Positions 33,742-42,542 of a stretch of DNA of 64,000 nt are shown one piece after another. This DNA comes from Candidatus Binatia bacterium. Lineage in GTDB: Bacteria > Desulfobacterota > Binatia > Bin18. The position numbers and the translations under genes were made by a program. Below the pieces are notes generated by a model, which did no database searches, was not told where the DNA came from, and saw nothing but the letters and a program-made list of their open reading frames with translations. The DNA is taken from NCBI GenBank assembly GCA_951812575.1, contig OX638322.1, positions 1,022,850-1,086,849 on the forward strand, in the 5' to 3' direction. The number at the start of each line of letters is the position of its first letter. Position 1 is the stretch's first letter.

Positions 33742-33788
33742 AAAGCGTAAACACGCCAACATCTGTGTCGAGGGCGCGTTTACGCTTT
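33742..33788. repeat. AAAGCGTAAACG hairpin, copy A
   Basis: Arms AAAGCGTAAACACGCC (33742-33757) and GGCGCGTTTACGCTTT (33773-33788) pair at 15 of 16 positions around a 15-nt loop. Same family as the elements at 56056 and 56949. It lies 20 nt upstream of the PHP gene. Confidence 0.75.
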
Positions 33789-33808
33789 CCCGGAGCGTAT
33801 TATAAACC

Positions 33809-34486
33809 ATGCGGATTGATTTCCACGTTCATACCACACGCGGCAGCTCTGACAGCAATCTTGACCCCTTGCTGATGATCGACCAGGCGCACGCAATCGG
33901 CCTGGAGGGGATTTGCATCACCGAACACGACAATGCCTGGACGGACCCGGAAATCGAGGAGTACGCCCGTGACCGTGGGGTGACCTTATTTCTGGGGATT
34001 GAGGTCACGACCGAGTGGGGCCACGTCGGCGCCTTTGGTCTCGACCGCTATGTCGGCGGTATTTATAAGGTCAAGGAGTTGCGCCGCATTATCGATGAGG
34101 TGGACGGTTTTCTGATTGCCAACCACCCGTTTCGCTACAAGCTCGACCCACGCTTCCAGTTTATCCATAAAACCACCCCGATCGACCAGGCCAATCCTGT
34201 GTCGGGGAGTCAAGCCCTCGAAGTACTGGAATATGTAGATGCCATTGAGGTGGTGAACGGTGCCTGCTCAGAGGAAGAAAATCGATACGCCCAGGCGGTG
34301 GCCGAGCATGTCGGGTGCAAACGCATTGGAGGCAGTGACAGCCACTCGGCCTCTTCCATTGGCTGCGCGGTCACAATTTTTGAGCGTCCCCTTTCGACCA
34401 CCCGGGAACTCATTGATGAGCTCAAAGCAGGCCGCTATTCCACCGGTCAAGGGCTGAACACTGGTGAGTTGCGCGTATTCCCATAG
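33809..34486 (+). CDS. PHP-domain phosphoesterase
   Basis: 225 residues. Begins MRIDFHVHTTRGSSDS with the HxH metal motif, followed by ICITEHDNAW, LFLGIEVTTEWGHVGAF, LIANHPFR and IGGSDSHSA, the metal ligands of the PHP fold. Members hydrolyse phosphoesters of nucleotides or histidinol phosphate, or act as 5'-3' exonucleases; this short form is a stand-alone type with unknown substrate. Immediately upstream is the repeat hairpin. The thiD gene follows after 44 nt and may be cotranscribed. Confidence 0.87.
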   Translation: MRIDFHVHTTRGSSDSNLDPLLMIDQAHAIGLEGICITEHDNAWTDPEIEEYARDRGVTLFLGIEVTTEWGHVGAFGLDRYVGGIYKVKELRRIIDEVDGFLIANHPFRYKLDPRFQFIHKTTPIDQANPVSGSQALEVLEYVDAIEVVNGACSEEENRYAQAVAEHVGCKRIGGSDSHSASSIGCAVTIFERPLSTTRELIDELKAGRYSTGQGLNTGELRVFP

Positions 34487-34530
34487 ACGGCGTCATTTCC
34501 TGTAGACCGCGGGTATGAGACACTCAGGCC

Positions 34531-35316
34531 ATGACACGCCCCAAAGCCTTAACTATTGCCGGGTCGGATAGTGGAGGTGGGGCCGGTATTCAGGCCGATC
34601 TCAAAACCTTTATGGCGCGCGGTGTATATGGCCTGAGCGTGCTGACCGCGGTGACCGCCCAGAACACGCTGGGCGTCCAGGCCGTTGTGGAACTCCCGCC
34701 CGATTTTGTCGCCCAGGAGTTCGATAGCGTGTTCGGCGATATGCAAATCCAAGCCGCAAAGACTGGCATGTTGTCGTCCATTCCACTCGTTGAGGTGGTG
34801 AGTCGCAAGATAGCAGAACATGGCGTCCGCAAGCTGGTCGTTGACCCGGTGATGGTTGCCAAAGGAGGCCACGCCCTTCTCCAGGCAGACGCCCGCCAGG
34901 CACTGACCGAGAAACTGCTCCCACTGGCGTTTGTGGTGACCCCAAATCTGCATGAGGCCGGGCTGCTGTCCGGCATGGAAGTGGTCCGTCGGTCTGATAT
35001 GGAAGAGGCGGCCCGCCGTATTAAAGCCTTAGGACCGGCTTATGTGGTGGTAAAGGGCGGGCACCTCGAAGAAGACGCCTGTGATCTGCTGTTCGACGGC
35101 AGCACTTTCCGGGCCTACTCCTGTCAGAAAATAGACACCGTGTGTACGCATGGAGCGGGCTGCACCTTCTCGGCCGCGATCACGGCCGAGCTTGCCAAAG
35201 GCGAAACGGTCGAGGAAGCGGTCGCGCACGCGAAAGACTTTGTGACTCGCGCGATCTCTGCCGGGTTCCGGATTGGACACGGGCATGCTCCGCTGAATCA
35301 TCAAGTTGATCTGTAA
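34531..35316 (+). CDS. thiD: Hydroxymethylpyrimidine/phosphomethylpyrimidine kinase
   Basis: 261 residues. LTIAGSDSGGGAGIQADLKT at the start (substrate site), TALTVTAQNTLG-type stretch, DPVMVAKGG, and the anion hole CTHGAGCTFSAAI near the C-terminus. ThiD phosphorylates HMP and HMP-P for thiamine synthesis. I find no TPP riboswitch in the 44 nt upstream, and no other thi genes in the window. Confidence 0.95.
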   Translation: MTRPKALTIAGSDSGGGAGIQADLKTFMARGVYGLSVLTAVTAQNTLGVQAVVELPPDFVAQEFDSVFGDMQIQAAKTGMLSSIPLVEVVSRKIAEHGVRKLVVDPVMVAKGGHALLQADARQALTEKLLPLAFVVTPNLHEAGLLSGMEVVRRSDMEEAARRIKALGPAYVVVKGGHLEEDACDLLFDGSTFRAYSCQKIDTVCTHGAGCTFSAAITAELAKGETVEEAVAHAKDFVTRAISAGFRIGHGHAPLNHQVDL

Positions 35317-35430
35317 GACGACCGCACCCATTCGGGTCTTGTAGCCTCCAGCCTGCCAGCCTTGGGATCGCGGGGGAACCCGTGCCTTGTGGCTCTCCAG
35401 GGCCTTCGATAGAATGTGTCCCCTTATTTT

Positions 35431-37863
35431 ATGAGTGAATCCTCAAAAACTGCCGTTCAAAAACAGACCGAGGGACGAGTCCGGCCAGAGCCGCATTCCA
35501 CACCTCCACCCGGACTTCATTTGCTCGAAGATATTGACGCCCTCTCCTCTCAGGCCCACGACTTGCAAGGTACACTGCAGGAAATTACCAAAATCATTAC
35601 CCAGCGTATGGGGACCGATGTCTGTTCGCTCTATCTCTTAGATTCCAGGGGGGAGCGGCTGACGCTCTGGGCAACGACCGGTTTGGATCAGACGGCCGTC
35701 GGGAAGGTCAGCCTGGACAAACATGAAGGGCTGACGGGTCTCGTGATTGAAACGCAGGAACCCGTTGTCGCTCCTGATGCCATGACGCACGAACGGAATA
35801 AATACTTTCCGGAAACCGGAGAGGAGCGCTTCCATTCATTTTTAGGCTTGCCGATGAGCGACAAGGATACACTGCTTGGCGTACTCATAGTCCAGAGTCG
35901 GAGTCGTCGCCGTTTTGAGCAGGCAGAGGTCCGCCTGCTCAAAACGATTGCCACTCAGGTTGCAGACATCGTCGTTCAAGCCCGCGCGCAGGACTCACTC
36001 GAAACACAGGAGCGAGAGCGTCAGGATTATCGGTCGCGCATGTTGGCCGCCATTCAACGTCCAAGCGCCTATGAGCGCAGGCGGGCACAGCGAACACAGA
36101 GGCCGGGGCGAGCGAGTCGTTTACGTCTGACCGGGGTCAGTGCTTCGCCTGGGATCGGCTCCGGTCAGGCTCATCTTGTCCACCCGGTTGTTCGTCTTGA
36201 CGCGATTGAAGAGCATCGCACGGACAACCCGGAGGCCGAACGCCAGCACCTGCACGCCGCTCTGACGCGGTCGATTCAAGAGATTGATGCGCTCAAAGAA
36301 CGCGTCCAGGAGCGGCTGCCAGAGATCGACCGGGCGATTTTTGATGTGCATCGCATGATGCTGGAAGATGCGGCGTTTATCGAAAAGATTGAAGCGCAGA
36401 TCCGGGATGGCTATGCCGCAGATACCGCTCTGAAGAAAGTCACAGAAGGCTATGTCGAGACGCTGGAACGAACAGGCGGCGAGCATCTGCGGGACCGAGC
36501 AGCCGATGTGCGCGATATCGGCCAGCGGGTCCTGCGCCATCTGCTCGGCTTAGAGGAGAAGAGCGGACCACAAGGGGAGAATCTGATTCTCGTGGCAGAC
36601 GATCTCTCTCTGTCTGACCTCTGCCGAGTAGATCATCGTCAGCTGAAGGGGGTCGTCCTCGCCAACGGCGGCGCAACCTCACATACGTCTATTCTGGCGA
36701 AGTCCTTTGAAATTCCCACCGTTGTTGGGGTCGAGCACGCTGCCGTTATCCAGCAGGGCGATGCGGTGATTGTGGACGGGAATGCTGGGGTGGCCTATGT
36801 GAATCCTGGCGCCGAAATCGTCCGTGAGTATAGCCGCTTTGACCGCGAGTATCGCGCGTTTAACCGGAATCTCGAAGAAATTCACGACCTCCCCGCAGAA
36901 ACGCAGGACGGGGTGCGTATTGCACTCGGAGCCAATGTCGGCTTGCTGAGCGACGTTGATTTTGCCCAGCGCCACGGAGCCGAAAACGTGGGGCTCTACC
37001 GGACCGAAGTCCCGTTCCTGACCTATAGCGATTTCCCGGACGAAGCGACCCAGCTAGCGCTGTATCAAAGGGTGTTGACTGGCATGGCGGGTAAGCCGGT
37101 CACCATCCGCACCTTGGATCTCGGACCCGATAAATATCCGCCTTATATGAAGCTGCCCCAAGAAGATAATCCCTTCTTAGGCTGGCGCTCGATTCGGATC
37201 TCTTTGGAGATGGCTGATCTCTTCAAGGTGCAGCTGCGTGCTATTTTACGCGCCGGAGTGCATGGACCGGTTCGTATTTTATTTCCCATGATCTCCAGCG
37301 TAGAAGAACTGCTCCAAGTCAAGAACCTGCTGGCGCAGGCAAAGGATGAGTTACAACGAGAGGAAAAACCGTTCGATCCGTTGATGCCGGTCGGTATGAT
37401 GGTTGAGGTGCCCGCGGCAGTATGGTTAGCAGATCGACTCGCTCAGGAAGTGGACTTCTTTAGCATTGGGACGAATGACCTCATTCAGTATCTGCTTGCG
37501 GTAGACCGGAATAACCGCAAGGTCGCCTCTCTCTATGAGCCTCTCCATCCGGCTGTCTTGAATGCCATAGCCACCACCGTCCGCGCTGCACAACACGCCG
37601 GGAAACGGGTCAGTATGTGCGGAGAAATGGCCTCCGATCCGCTATGTACACTTGTGCTGCTCGGTATCGGGTTGGACGAACTCAGTATGGAGCCGTTCTT
37701 TGTCCCGGTTATCAAACGTCTCATTCGTTCGCTCTCCTATACCGACGCCCAATCTCTCACCCAGGAGGTTATTCAACTCGGAACGGCTCGCGAGGTGAAA
37801 GGCCGCCTGTTTTCCACGCTCAAAGATCTCGGCATGATCGAACTGGTCGAGATGTATCGCTAG
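35431..37863 (+). CDS. ptsP: PtsP: GAF-domain PEP-protein phosphotransferase
   Basis: 810 residues from ATG 35431 (MSESSKTAVQKQTEGR); a GTG 15 nt earlier is also possible and neither has a clear ribosome site. GAF domain about residues 30-180 (TDVCSLYLLDSRGERLTLWA), EI N-terminal part, the phospho-histidine loop GGATSHTSILAKSFEIP with His418, and the PEP-binding barrel with TEVPFLTYSDFP, MMVEVPAAVW and SMCGEMASDP. It is enzyme I of the nitrogen PTS, passing phosphate from PEP to NPr and PtsN and sensing nitrogen or redox state through GAF. NPr and PtsN are not in this window. Confidence 0.95.
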   Translation: MSESSKTAVQKQTEGRVRPEPHSTPPPGLHLLEDIDALSSQAHDLQGTLQEITKIITQRMGTDVCSLYLLDSRGERLTLWATTGLDQTAVGKVSLDKHEGLTGLVIETQEPVVAPDAMTHERNKYFPETGEERFHSFLGLPMSDKDTLLGVLIVQSRSRRRFEQAEVRLLKTIATQVADIVVQARAQDSLETQERERQDYRSRMLAAIQRPSAYERRRAQRTQRPGRASRLRLTGVSASPGIGSGQAHLVHPVVRLDAIEEHRTDNPEAERQHLHAALTRSIQEIDALKERVQERLPEIDRAIFDVHRMMLEDAAFIEKIEAQIRDGYAADTALKKVTEGYVETLERTGGEHLRDRAADVRDIGQRVLRHLLGLEEKSGPQGENLILVADDLSLSDLCRVDHRQLKGVVLANGGATSHTSILAKSFEIPTVVGVEHAAVIQQGDAVIVDGNAGVAYVNPGAEIVREYSRFDREYRAFNRNLEEIHDLPAETQDGVRIALGANVGLLSDVDFAQRHGAENVGLYRTEVPFLTYSDFPDEATQLALYQRVLTGMAGKPVTIRTLDLGPDKYPPYMKLPQEDNPFLGWRSIRISLEMADLFKVQLRAILRAGVHGPVRILFPMISSVEELLQVKNLLAQAKDELQREEKPFDPLMPVGMMVEVPAAVWLADRLAQEVDFFSIGTNDLIQYLLAVDRNNRKVASLYEPLHPAVLNAIATTVRAAQHAGKRVSMCGEMASDPLCTLVLLGIGLDELSMEPFFVPVIKRLIRSLSYTDAQSLTQEVIQLGTAREVKGRLFSTLKDLGMIELVEMYR

Positions 37864-37889
37864 ATTACGGCTGTTTTTGCCTGATTTTA

Positions 37890-37918
37890 TTGACATTCCC
37901 AAGCCTGACGGATAAAAA
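37890..37918 (+). promoter_or_regulatory. Candidate sigma-70 promoter of the HU gene
   Basis: TTGACA (37890-37895), a 17-nt spacer, TAAAAA (37913-37918): perfect -35 and spacing, with a weaker -10. Transcription would start near 37926 and give a leader of about 230 nt before the HU start. The rest of 37864-38156 contains only purine-rich sequence and a TGTCCG/CGGACA hairpin near 37968. Confidence 0.55.
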
Positions 37919-38156
37919 TTGAAGAGATGGACTCGGCTCTGAGTGCGAGACTTGCCCTTCTCATTTCTGTCCGGAGTCGGACATCTCATGTTGTGATTGT
38001 AGAAGGAGGATGAGAGGAGGACACGGGTAGAAGAAGTGACCGGTTAGTAGAGGAGTAGATACGCAAATGGTGAGTCGGAGGCGCTTCGTGGCAAGACCTC
38101 TCGACTTCTGGTGTGGGATGTAGTGTAGAACCCTATCGGGTGAGGAGGTTGGTAGC

Positions 38157-38513
38157 ATGACGAAGACCGAGATGGTGAAAAAACTTGGTGAGACGTGGGG
38201 GGAAGCCTCGAACCGTGCGGCAGCCGACAAGCTGGATTCCTTTGTGGAGTTCATCACAAAAACGGTCAAAAAAGACAAAGAGTTGAAAATTCCTAACCTG
38301 GGGACCTTTCGACTCCGTCAGTTGAAGCGTCGCAAGGGACGCAACCCGCAGACCGGGGAGGTGATTACCATTCCGGCTCGGAAAAAAGTTGCCTTTACAC
38401 CGGCAAAAGTGTTTAAGGAATCCATTCTCGGCCCTGCAAGGAAGACGGCAGCAAAGAAGACGGCAGCAAAGAAGACGGCAGCAAAGAAAGTCGCCCGCAA
38501 GAAACGAGCCTGA
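38157..38513 (+). CDS. HU-family DNA-binding protein with Lys/Ala tail
   Basis: 118 residues: TKTEMVKKLGETW and ASNRAAADKLDSFVEFI helices, IPNLGTFRLRQ and the DNA-arm RRKGRNPQTGEVITIPARKKVAF. After about residue 93 there is an eukaryotic H1-like tail with repeated KKTAAKK units ending VARKKRA, encoded by three 15-bp direct repeats. HU proteins bend DNA and organise the nucleoid; the tail should raise non-specific binding. A rho-independent terminator follows. Start has GGTGAGGAGG upstream. Confidence 0.95.
   Translation: MTKTEMVKKLGETWGEASNRAAADKLDSFVEFITKTVKKDKELKIPNLGTFRLRQLKRRKGRNPQTGEVITIPARKKVAFTPAKVFKESILGPARKTAAKKTAAKKTAAKKVARKKRA
38442..38486 (+). repeat. Three 15-bp direct repeats in the HU tail
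   Basis: AAGACGGCAGCAAAG occurs three times in tandem (38442-38456, 38457-38471, 38472-38486), encoding KTAAK units. Copy number could change by slippage and alter tail length. Confidence 0.9.
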
Positions 38514-38569
38514 CGGTTCTTGTATCCGCGGATATTCTGGCCCTCTTTTCTCCTCTTCCGGGTCTGATA

Positions 38570-38599
38570 AGGGACGTCTTTGGCGTCCCTTTCTTTTTT
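38570..38599 (+). terminator. Rho-independent terminator after the HU gene
   Basis: AGGGACG (38570-38576), loop TCTTTGG, CGTCCCT (38584-38590), then TTCTTTTTT. The T-run ends one base before the queE ATG at 38601, so it also forms the leader of that gene. Confidence 0.9.
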
Positions 38600-38600
38600 C

Positions 38601-39242
38601 ATGAGCTACACAGTCAAAGAAATTTTTTATACCCTCCAAGGCGAAGGCGCTCACACCGGCCGGCCGGCAGTCTTCTGTCGTTTTGCCGGATGTAATTTAT
38701 GGTCGGGGCTGGAGCAGGACCGGGCTACGGCGGTCTGTCAGTTCTGCGATACCGATTTCGTTGGGACGGACGGCTCCGGGGGCGGGCGTTTCGTATCCGC
38801 TCGCGATCTGGCTGGGGCTGTCGCTGCCACATGGCCGGCTCAGCGTGCTCCTCACAGTGTTCCGTTTGTCGTGTGTACAGGCGGCGAACCCTTGCTCCAG
38901 CTTGATGCGGCGCTTGTTGAGGCCCTGCATGCAGAAGGATTTGAGATTGCTATTGAGACAAATGGAACGCTGCTTCCGCCACCGGGCATCGACTGGGTCT
39001 GTGTCAGCCCCAAGGCTGGCTCAGCACTCGCCCTGAGACAGGGCGGCGAACTGAAACTTGTTTTCCCCCAGTCCGGTGTGGAGCCGGAGCTTTTTGCTCA
39101 CCTCGATTTCCAGGAGTTTTTCCTGCAACCAATGGATGGTCCTGAGCGGGAGCGCAATACCCAATTGGCGCTGCAGTATTGTCTTGCTCACCCGCGGTGG
39201 CGACTTAGCCTGCAAACGCATAAGCTGCTCGGGATCCCGTAG
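38601..39242 (+). CDS. queE: 7-carboxy-7-deazaguanine synthase
   Basis: 213 residues. The start MSYTVKEIFYTLQGEGAHTG is that of QueE; the radical-SAM cluster is CRFAGCNLW with a 14-residue insert and CQFCDTDF (CX14CX2C form), and VVCTGGEPLLQ binds SAM. It converts 6-carboxy-tetrahydropterin to 7-carboxy-7-deazaguanine in queuosine and deazapurine synthesis. ATG 38601 directly follows the HU terminator T-run with no Shine-Dalgarno sequence, so expression should depend on read-through or leaderless initiation. No queC, queD or dpd genes are near. Confidence 0.93.
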   Translation: MSYTVKEIFYTLQGEGAHTGRPAVFCRFAGCNLWSGLEQDRATAVCQFCDTDFVGTDGSGGGRFVSARDLAGAVAATWPAQRAPHSVPFVVCTGGEPLLQLDAALVEALHAEGFEIAIETNGTLLPPPGIDWVCVSPKAGSALALRQGGELKLVFPQSGVEPELFAHLDFQEFFLQPMDGPERERNTQLALQYCLAHPRWRLSLQTHKLLGIP

Positions 39243-39278
39243 TCCGACAACGCCCAGCAGTACGATCGAGAAGACCTT

Positions 39279-40037
39279 GTGAGAGACGACCCCGGCCAAC
39301 AAGAAAAGCTCCTGCGGCTTGTCGCACAGCAAGCCGCCCGACAGGGAAAAAGTGTTGCCCGTTATCTCCGAGAACTACAAACGAAGGTCTCACGACAAGA
39401 ACGCGTTTCCGTTCGAGGTGCAGAACCTCGGCAGCAGGAGCCCCGTACGAAATATGTAACGCTGACTCGTAGAGAGGTTGAGCGGTTCTTTGCCCAGATC
39501 ACAGACGAGCGCGACCGTGCGCTGTTTGCCGCCATGTACACTTTCGGACTGCGCGCCTCTGAGGTTGGCCTCTTACTGCGCGAGCACGTCGACTTTCACA
39601 CTCGCCGCATTCATATCCCCCGCCTCAAGAGCGGCGTCGCCGGAGAGAAACCGATGGCCGCAGAATATCTGCAGCTGCTTCGAGCATATCTACAAACTCG
39701 GAGTGACGTCCTGCCCTACCTCTTTCCGTCGCGGAACGCGCGCCCGGTCAGTCGTCAGCGTATTGATCGACTCTTCCGTATGTACGCGGAGCAGGCCAAG
39801 CTTCCGCCGTCGAAACGCCACAGCCACTGTTTACGCCATTCCGTTGCCGCCCATCTGCTTGAGGACGGACATACCCTGGAGGAAGTGCAGGCGCATTTGG
39901 GGCATAAGTCTATTCACTCAACAGTCGTCTATACGAAAACCACGGGACCACGTCGCCGCCCGCTCTCCGTGCGTATCCAACCGTCCGGAAGCGCTCGAAC
40001 AATAGTACGAGTGATAAAAAAGTCGGGGGCGCACTAA
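39279..40037 (+). CDS. Tyrosine recombinase (short integrase-like)
   Basis: 252 residues from GTG 39279. Catalytic set visible: FGLRASEVGLL (Arg), IPRLKSG, HCLRHSVAAHL (His-x-x-Arg), LGHKSIHSTVVYTK (His, and the nucleophile Tyr). The N-terminal core-binding part is only about 60 residues and helical, shorter than in XerC/D or phage integrases. It may be a XerC-type enzyme or an integrase of a lost element; no attachment site is obvious nearby. Lies between queE and hsp20 without operon coupling. Confidence 0.87.
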   Translation: MRDDPGQQEKLLRLVAQQAARQGKSVARYLRELQTKVSRQERVSVRGAEPRQQEPRTKYVTLTRREVERFFAQITDERDRALFAAMYTFGLRASEVGLLLREHVDFHTRRIHIPRLKSGVAGEKPMAAEYLQLLRAYLQTRSDVLPYLFPSRNARPVSRQRIDRLFRMYAEQAKLPPSKRHSHCLRHSVAAHLLEDGHTLEEVQAHLGHKSIHSTVVYTKTTGPRRRPLSVRIQPSGSARTIVRVIKKSGAH

Positions 40038-40082
40038 GCCGTCCTCATCGTGTCCGGGAGGAGATTGTGCGTCTGTGTTAAC

Positions 40083-40114
40083 GAGTCAAAATTTTTATTG
40101 TGACCCCTTGACTC
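40083..40114. promoter_or_regulatory. Inverted repeat upstream of hsp20
   Basis: GAGTCAA (40083-40089) and TTGACTC (40108-40114) are perfect inverted 7-mers 18 nt apart, about 67 nt before the hsp20 ATG. They could bind a dimeric regulator or overlap a promoter. It is not CIRCE. Confidence 0.3.
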
Positions 40115-40180
40115 ATGGTCGATCGTCCTTACGTTTGTCTTGTGTCAGACAGTAACCCAAACCCACAGGAGGTAGAGACA

Positions 40181-40672
40181 ATGAGACGAGAATTGAGTGT
40201 ATGGCGAGGCCCGTTTGGAACGATGCATCCCTGGCGGCATGATCTGGAGTCGGTTGCCAACGATTTTTTCTCTTCCCGCGGCTGGCCAGGGGTACGCACT
40301 GGAATGCCCTCGGAAGCGTCGTTCAGGATTGACAGCTATGTGGACGACAACCGGCTGCATATCAAGGCGGATTTACCCGGAGTGGAGCCCAAGGATGTTG
40401 AGGTTGCGCTGGACGGCAACCGACTGACGGTCAAGGGTGAGCGCAAGGCAGAGCACGAGGACAAGACCGGCGGATACTTCCATCAAGAGCGTTCGTACGG
40501 CTCGTTTGCCCGGTCGTTTATTTTGCCGAAGGGCATAGACGCGGAGAAGATCGAAGCGAGTGCCAAGAACGGCACGCTCGAAGTCGTGGTCCCCTTCCCG
40601 GAAGAGGTCAAGCCGAGACGTATTCCAATCGATGTGAAACCTGAAATCGCGACCGATGCAGCCGCAGACTGA
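40181..40672 (+). CDS. Small heat shock protein Hsp20
   Basis: 163 residues from ATG 40181, which follows CAGGAGGTAGAGACA; a start at 40115 would lack this. Alpha-crystallin domain (about 45-145): RIDSYVDDNRLHIKADLPGV, DVEVALDGNRLTVKGER, and KNGTLEVVVPFPEE, with an IPI motif near the end. It is an ATP-independent holdase for unfolded cytoplasmic proteins. An inverted repeat lies upstream and a strong terminator downstream, so it is monocistronic. Confidence 0.93.
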   Translation: MRRELSVWRGPFGTMHPWRHDLESVANDFFSSRGWPGVRTGMPSEASFRIDSYVDDNRLHIKADLPGVEPKDVEVALDGNRLTVKGERKAEHEDKTGGYFHQERSYGSFARSFILPKGIDAEKIEASAKNGTLEVVVPFPEEVKPRRIPIDVKPEIATDAAAD

Positions 40673-40699
40673 TTGCTGCCCTCCTTTCTCTCCCTGCGT

Positions 40700-40729
40700 T
40701 GGGGGCTCCTCCGGGAGCCCCCATTTTTT
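40700..40729 (+). terminator. Rho-independent terminator after hsp20
   Basis: TGGGGGCTCC, loop TCCG, GGAGCCCCCA (40700-40723), then TTTTTT. Ten perfect pairs. Confidence 0.93.
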
Positions 40730-40756
40730 CAGACAGTGGGACACTCAACACGGCGC

Positions 40757-40945
40757 CTAGCCGCGTTCTTCTAACCACTGGTTAAAGCCCTCCGGCGTAT
40801 TGCCATACGGCAGGCCGGCCGCATAGTAATCCTCAAGCAGGCGCATATCGTTTTCTGAGAACGTCAGAAAGCCCCGCTGCTTTTGCTCCTCCTTGCGCCA
40901 TGCCCGGTCCAGCATCTCCCGAATTTCACGGTCACGGTCGCTCAT
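40757..40945 (-). CDS. Small conserved-looking hypothetical protein
   Basis: 62 residues, charged: SDRDREIREMLDRAWRKEEQ, then RLLEDYYAAGLPYGNTPEGF and a final QWLEERG. A TTTTCTCC-complement purine run (GAGGAGAAAATG) gives a ribosome site. No family recognised. It sits alone between convergent hsp20 and divergent amidase genes. Confidence 0.6.
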   Translation of the reverse strand: MSDRDREIREMLDRAWRKEEQKQRGFLTFSENDMRLLEDYYAAGLPYGNTPEGFNQWLEERG

Positions 40946-41135
40946 TTTCTCCTCGCTTTGTAGGGACTCTTGGACACTCCCCCTCCTCCACGCTTACCTG
41001 ATAACACCATCGACACCAGAAATCACTTCTCGTACATTACCCCTGTAAAGAGTTTCACGATTTCGGTATGGTTCCTGAGCGGCGCGAACGAGACGCTGCC
41101 ACATATACTACGGACGTTGACGGAGGGAGAGGACC

Positions 41136-42509
41136 ATGGAACTGACCTCGTTTTCGGCTACGACGCTGGCTCGATTTATTCGGACAAATCTCGTCTCTTC
41201 AGTTGCCGTGGTGGATGCGCATCTGGCCCGCCTCGAAGCAGCCAATCCAAAACTCAACGCCGTTATACAGCTTCAGGCTGAAGCAGCACGACAACAGGCG
41301 CGTGCAGCAGACGAAGCCGTCTCGCGAGGAGAACGCCTCGGCCCACTGCATGGTGTCCCCATCACGCTCAAGGATTCGTTAGACACCGCGGACATGGTCA
41401 GTACCTGGGGGACAACGGGTCGAGCCGATTTTACTCCTGAGCACGACGCTACAGTGGTGACGCGTCTGCGGGCCGCGGGAGCCATCATCCTGGGCAAAAC
41501 AAATACGCCGGAGTTTACCCTGGCGGGGATTACGGACAACGATGTCTATGGTCGGACAAATAATCCGTATGATGTGGAGCGGTCACCCGCGGGCAGTAGT
41601 GGGGGAGCTGGGGCAATTCTTGCGGCGGGTGGCTCGGCGCTCGACCTGGGGAGTGACACGGGCGGCAGCATTCGCATGCCCTCCCACTACTGCGGTATTG
41701 CCGGTATCAAACCCACCTCGGGCCGAGTGCCCCGTACCGGGCATGCCATTTCCTTTGAGGTCGGTGCCCTGGATGCCTTTACCCAGATTGGCCCCATGGC
41801 GCGACATGTCGAAGACCTGGGCCTGGCCTTATCCATTATTGCCGGTCCGGACGGACACGATCCCGCAGTCGTACCGGCCCCGTTGGGAGACCCCCAAGAC
41901 GTGAGCGTGAAGGATCTGCGGGTCGCCTTCTACACGGACAACGGAATCAAATCCCCGAGCCCGGACACCGCCAGCACCGTTCGAACTGCGGCCAGGGTGC
42001 TCGCCGACCATGGAGCCTCGGTGACGGAAGATCGGTCGCCGGGTGTGAGCGACGCAGAGCGGCTGTGGTATAGTCTCTATCTTGCGGATGGAGGAGCCTG
42101 GATACGCCGGCTCATCCACGCAGCCGGGACTGAGCGTATATCTTCCGCCCTGGATTGGATGCAAACGGCCCAGCCTGTATCGCTCACGGAGTTCGCCCAG
42201 GAACTGAGCCGATGGAATATCTACCGGAGTGAAATGCTGGCGTTTATGGAGCCCTACGATGTGCTGCTGTGTCCTGTCAGCGCCACACCCGCCACGCGCC
42301 ATGACGACCCCGACGGCCCGGATTTTACCTACACCTTCGCCCACAATCTGACCGGCTGGCCGGGCGCGGTCGTGCGCTGTGGAACGTCAGCTGAGGGTTT
42401 ACCGATTGGGGTCCAGATCGTCGCCCGCCCCTGGCGTGAAGATGTCGCCCTGGCCGTCGCCCAGTATCTGGAGACGAATCTTGGCGGTTGGCAAAGTCCG
42501 TCTCTGTAG
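41136..42509 (+). CDS. Amidase-signature enzyme
   Basis: 457 residues, with GGGAGAGGACC before ATG 41136. Catalytic triad of the signature: Lys in VPITLKDSLDT, cis-Ser in SPAGSSGGAGAI, and nucleophilic Ser in GSDTGGSIRMP. The family includes GatA, acylamidases and 6-aminohexanoate hydrolases; the lack of gatB/C neighbours and the divergent C-terminal part argue against GatA. Substrate unknown. The 190 nt upstream show no clear operator. Confidence 0.9.
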   Translation: MELTSFSATTLARFIRTNLVSSVAVVDAHLARLEAANPKLNAVIQLQAEAARQQARAADEAVSRGERLGPLHGVPITLKDSLDTADMVSTWGTTGRADFTPEHDATVVTRLRAAGAIILGKTNTPEFTLAGITDNDVYGRTNNPYDVERSPAGSSGGAGAILAAGGSALDLGSDTGGSIRMPSHYCGIAGIKPTSGRVPRTGHAISFEVGALDAFTQIGPMARHVEDLGLALSIIAGPDGHDPAVVPAPLGDPQDVSVKDLRVAFYTDNGIKSPSPDTASTVRTAARVLADHGASVTEDRSPGVSDAERLWYSLYLADGGAWIRRLIHAAGTERISSALDWMQTAQPVSLTEFAQELSRWNIYRSEMLAFMEPYDVLLCPVSATPATRHDDPDGPDFTYTFAHNLTGWPGAVVRCGTSAEGLPIGVQIVARPWREDVALAVAQYLETNLGGWQSPSL

Positions 42510-42542
42510 CGCCGGGTTTGAATTTTAGGCTGGCAGAGAGTC

